Shown piece by piece: positions 40,305 to 41,576 of a stretch of 41,576 bases of DNA. The stretch is taken from contig CBCXVS010000021.1 in assembly GCA_965178525.1 (NCBI GenBank), positions 1 through 41,576 on the forward strand, given 5' to 3'. The translations under genes and the position numbers were made by a program. The first letter of the stretch is position 1, and each line of letters opens with the position of its first letter. The DNA comes from CBCXVS01 sp965178525. GTDB taxonomy: Bacteria; Tectomicrobia; Entotheonellia; Entotheonellales; Entotheonellaceae. Below the pieces are notes generated by a model. The model was not told the DNA's origin. It did not search any database and saw nothing but the letters and a program-made list of their open reading frames with translations.

Positions 40305-41576
40305 GAGCCGAGATCCGCTATGACGTGATCGGCCGCGAGCAGGCCGGAGATGGCACAGAAGCTCACCCATTGCCCCGGATGCGTGGCGCTTCCGGCCAGA
40401 TATAATCCGCGCACATACGGGCTGCGGTGCGCCAGGCGCCCGGCCCGCATGAATGGCGAGGTCATCACCGGGTTCATACTGTCGCGGTAGAGATGGTACG
40501 CCATGCCCCATTCCGCGGGAATGCGCCGGCCAAGAACGCGGTATTCGCCGACATGTTCGCGCCACCAAGGCTCAGATAATATGCGGTCGAGATAGGCGGT
40601 CTGGGCGGCCGCGCCACCGCTTTCGGCCGCGGTGTGATCCATGGGTGCGAGCAGGCGCGCCGGATACCAACCCTCGCAGGCCAAGTCCGGCACGATGGCG
40701 GCCGGTGTGATGAGGAGTCGGCACCCCGTGTGGTCGCTGGGTACGACAAAACGTAAATACGGCGGCGGCGTTTTTTTCCGCACGGCGAGATAGGCGCAGA
40801 CGCCAGGGGACTGCAGCGGCAAACGCCGTAGCCGTGCCCGGGCTCGCGATGGGATGGCATGCAGCAATTGCAGATACGTTCCCACGCCACCGGCATTGGC
40901 GATGACGGCATCGGCGGCGAGAAACGTATCGCCTTCGGTTTCCACCCCCTGCACGCGATCAGCCTTGCAGCGGATGGATCGGACTTTGGTCTGATATTGC
41001 ACCGTTACGCCCGCTGCCACGGCTTGGGAAGTCAGCGTTTGCGGAATGGCGCCGATCCCACCCATCGGGTAATACGCGCCAAATTGATGCATCAGGGCGG
41101 GAACAAACGCGAGCGGGCTGGGCGCGTTGGCGAGCGTTTGACCCGCCACATGGGTCCAGATACTGATCGCATCGACAACCGGCCGAGGCAAGCGAGTCGC
41201 CACCAGGACGCGCCCCAGCGGGCGCAGGAGAAAGGGTACATCTCGCCAGGCGCCGGTGCGCAACAAATGGGACCACCCCGTGCGCGGCATCCATTGCAGG
41301 GGTTGAAGACGCCGGTATCGTTTTTCCATGGCGTCGAGGAACTGCAGGTAGCGCGACCCACTCTGAGACCCATGCGGCTCCATACTGTCCGCCGTTGGTT
41401 CACGGGCATGGTAGAAGCGGACTGGGGGAGCATGATCGCAGGTCACGTCGTAGATGCGGTCGATTCGGCGCAAGTCGAGATGGTGCTCAAGCTCCAGCCC
41501 TAGACCGAAGTTCCCCTGGCAGAATAGGCGGAGGGTTAAGTAGATCAACAGGTTAGCCCAATTCAAAAGTCCATTT
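40277..41576 (-). CDS. Phytoene desaturase-like FAD-dependent oxidoreductase (partial, 5' end outside window)
   Basis: The frame is open to the window edge, so the N-terminus with the GxGxxG FAD site is not in view. Seen are LELEHHLDLRRIDRIYDVTC, the central YYPMGGIGAIPQTLTSQAVA with AAGVTVQYQTKVRSIRCKAD, FLAADAVIANAG and the C-terminal GLYLAGSATHPGQWVSFCAI, all typical of CrtI/phytoene-desaturase and retinol-saturase-like enzymes. The last segment is the second FAD-binding motif. It probably removes or adds hydrogen on a polyene or lipid. The final 28 nt overlap the hydrolase gene. No phytoene synthase is in view. Confidence 0.85.
   Translation of the reverse strand, partial: NGLLNWANLLIYLTLRLFCQGNFGLGLELEHHLDLRRIDRIYDVTCDHAPPVRFYHAREPTADSMEPHGSQSGSRYLQFLDAMEKRYRRLQPLQWMPRTGWSHLLRTGAWRDVPFLLRPLGRVLVATRLPRPVVDAISIWTHVAGQTLANAPSPLAFVPALMHQFGAYYPMGGIGAIPQTLTSQAVAAGVTVQYQTKVRSIRCKADRVQGVETEGDTFLAADAVIANAGGVGTYLQLLHAIPSRARARLRRLPLQSPGVCAYLAVRKKTPPPYLRFVVPSDHTGCRLLITPAAIVPDLACEGWYPARLLAPMDHTAAESGGAAAQTAYLDRILSEPWWREHVGEYRVLGRRIPAEWGMAYHLYRDSMNPVMTSPFMRAGRLAHRSPYVRGLYLAGSATHPGQWVSFCAISGLLAADHVIADLGSCSTRRSTP

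Overview
The window is about 41.6 kb of bacterial DNA, mostly GC-rich (mid-50s percent by eye). It has short intergenic gaps and a mix of small-molecule enzymes that recalls large-genome environmental or symbiotic bacteria: LLM flavin oxidoreductase, PIG-L deacetylase, CaiB/BaiF CoA-transferase, amidase, amidohydrolase, ThDP lyase, SagB-type oxidoreductase, Uma2, DUF29, and VapBC toxin-antitoxin pairs. The gene style resembles 'Candidatus Entotheonella'/Tectomicrobia or other filamentous soil and sponge lineages. That is an inference from gene content; no rRNA or other taxonomic marker is present.

Layout: (1) 0.2-3.8 kb: a PIG-L deacetylase and an LLM monooxygenase (one minus-strand operon), divergent from a double-nitroreductase SagB-type enzyme. 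(2) 3.9-5.9 kb: a VapB/VapC pair, then an AT-rich DUF3800 gene split by a frameshift. (3) 6.3-10.8 kb: a heterodimeric ABC exporter operon with a TetR-style palindrome upstream, and a Uma2 nuclease. (4) 10.9-13.3 kb: a long hairpin, the C-terminal remnant of a NACHT-type membrane protein, and an IS200/IS605 element (tnpA without its catalytic residues, tnpB, and a right end with a predicted omega-RNA). (5) 13.4-23.7 kb: a ThDP enzyme, a radical SAM protein, an amidohydrolase with an internal stop, a laminin-B secreted protein with a stop in its signal peptide, an OmpA lipoprotein, an amidase, a secreted protein, a Phd/VapC pair and a GNAT. (6) 23.8-31.1 kb: an M14 carboxypeptidase broken in a CT repeat, heptamer repeat arrays, an HPPD with an internal amber codon, an orphan antitoxin, an orphan three-repeat CRISPR array, DUF29, Uma2, and a zinc metalloprotease with two frameshifts. 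(7) 31.4-37.9 kb: LysR divergent from IMP dehydrogenase and a hydrolase, a GNAT, then an overlapping pair of an IF-2B-fold protein and an HNH nuclease. (8) 38.1-41.6 kb: a minus-strand cluster of CaiB/BaiF CoA-transferase, an epoxide-hydrolase-like enzyme and a CrtI-like FAD oxidoreductase that runs off the window.

Two themes stand out. First, six otherwise well-conserved genes carry one or more inactivating lesions (three in-frame stops and several 1-2 nt indels, two of them in CT/TC repeats), most between 16.6 and 31.1 kb. This is either real genome decay or sequence error. TAG ends many intact genes here, so stop-codon recoding is unlikely. Second, defence and mobility parts are scattered through the window: two VapBC-type pairs, an orphan antitoxin, a NACHT remnant, TnpB, an orphan CRISPR array, DUF3800, two Uma2 genes and the IF-2B-like/HNH pair. 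The IF-2B-like/HNH pair is the best candidate here for an undescribed system.
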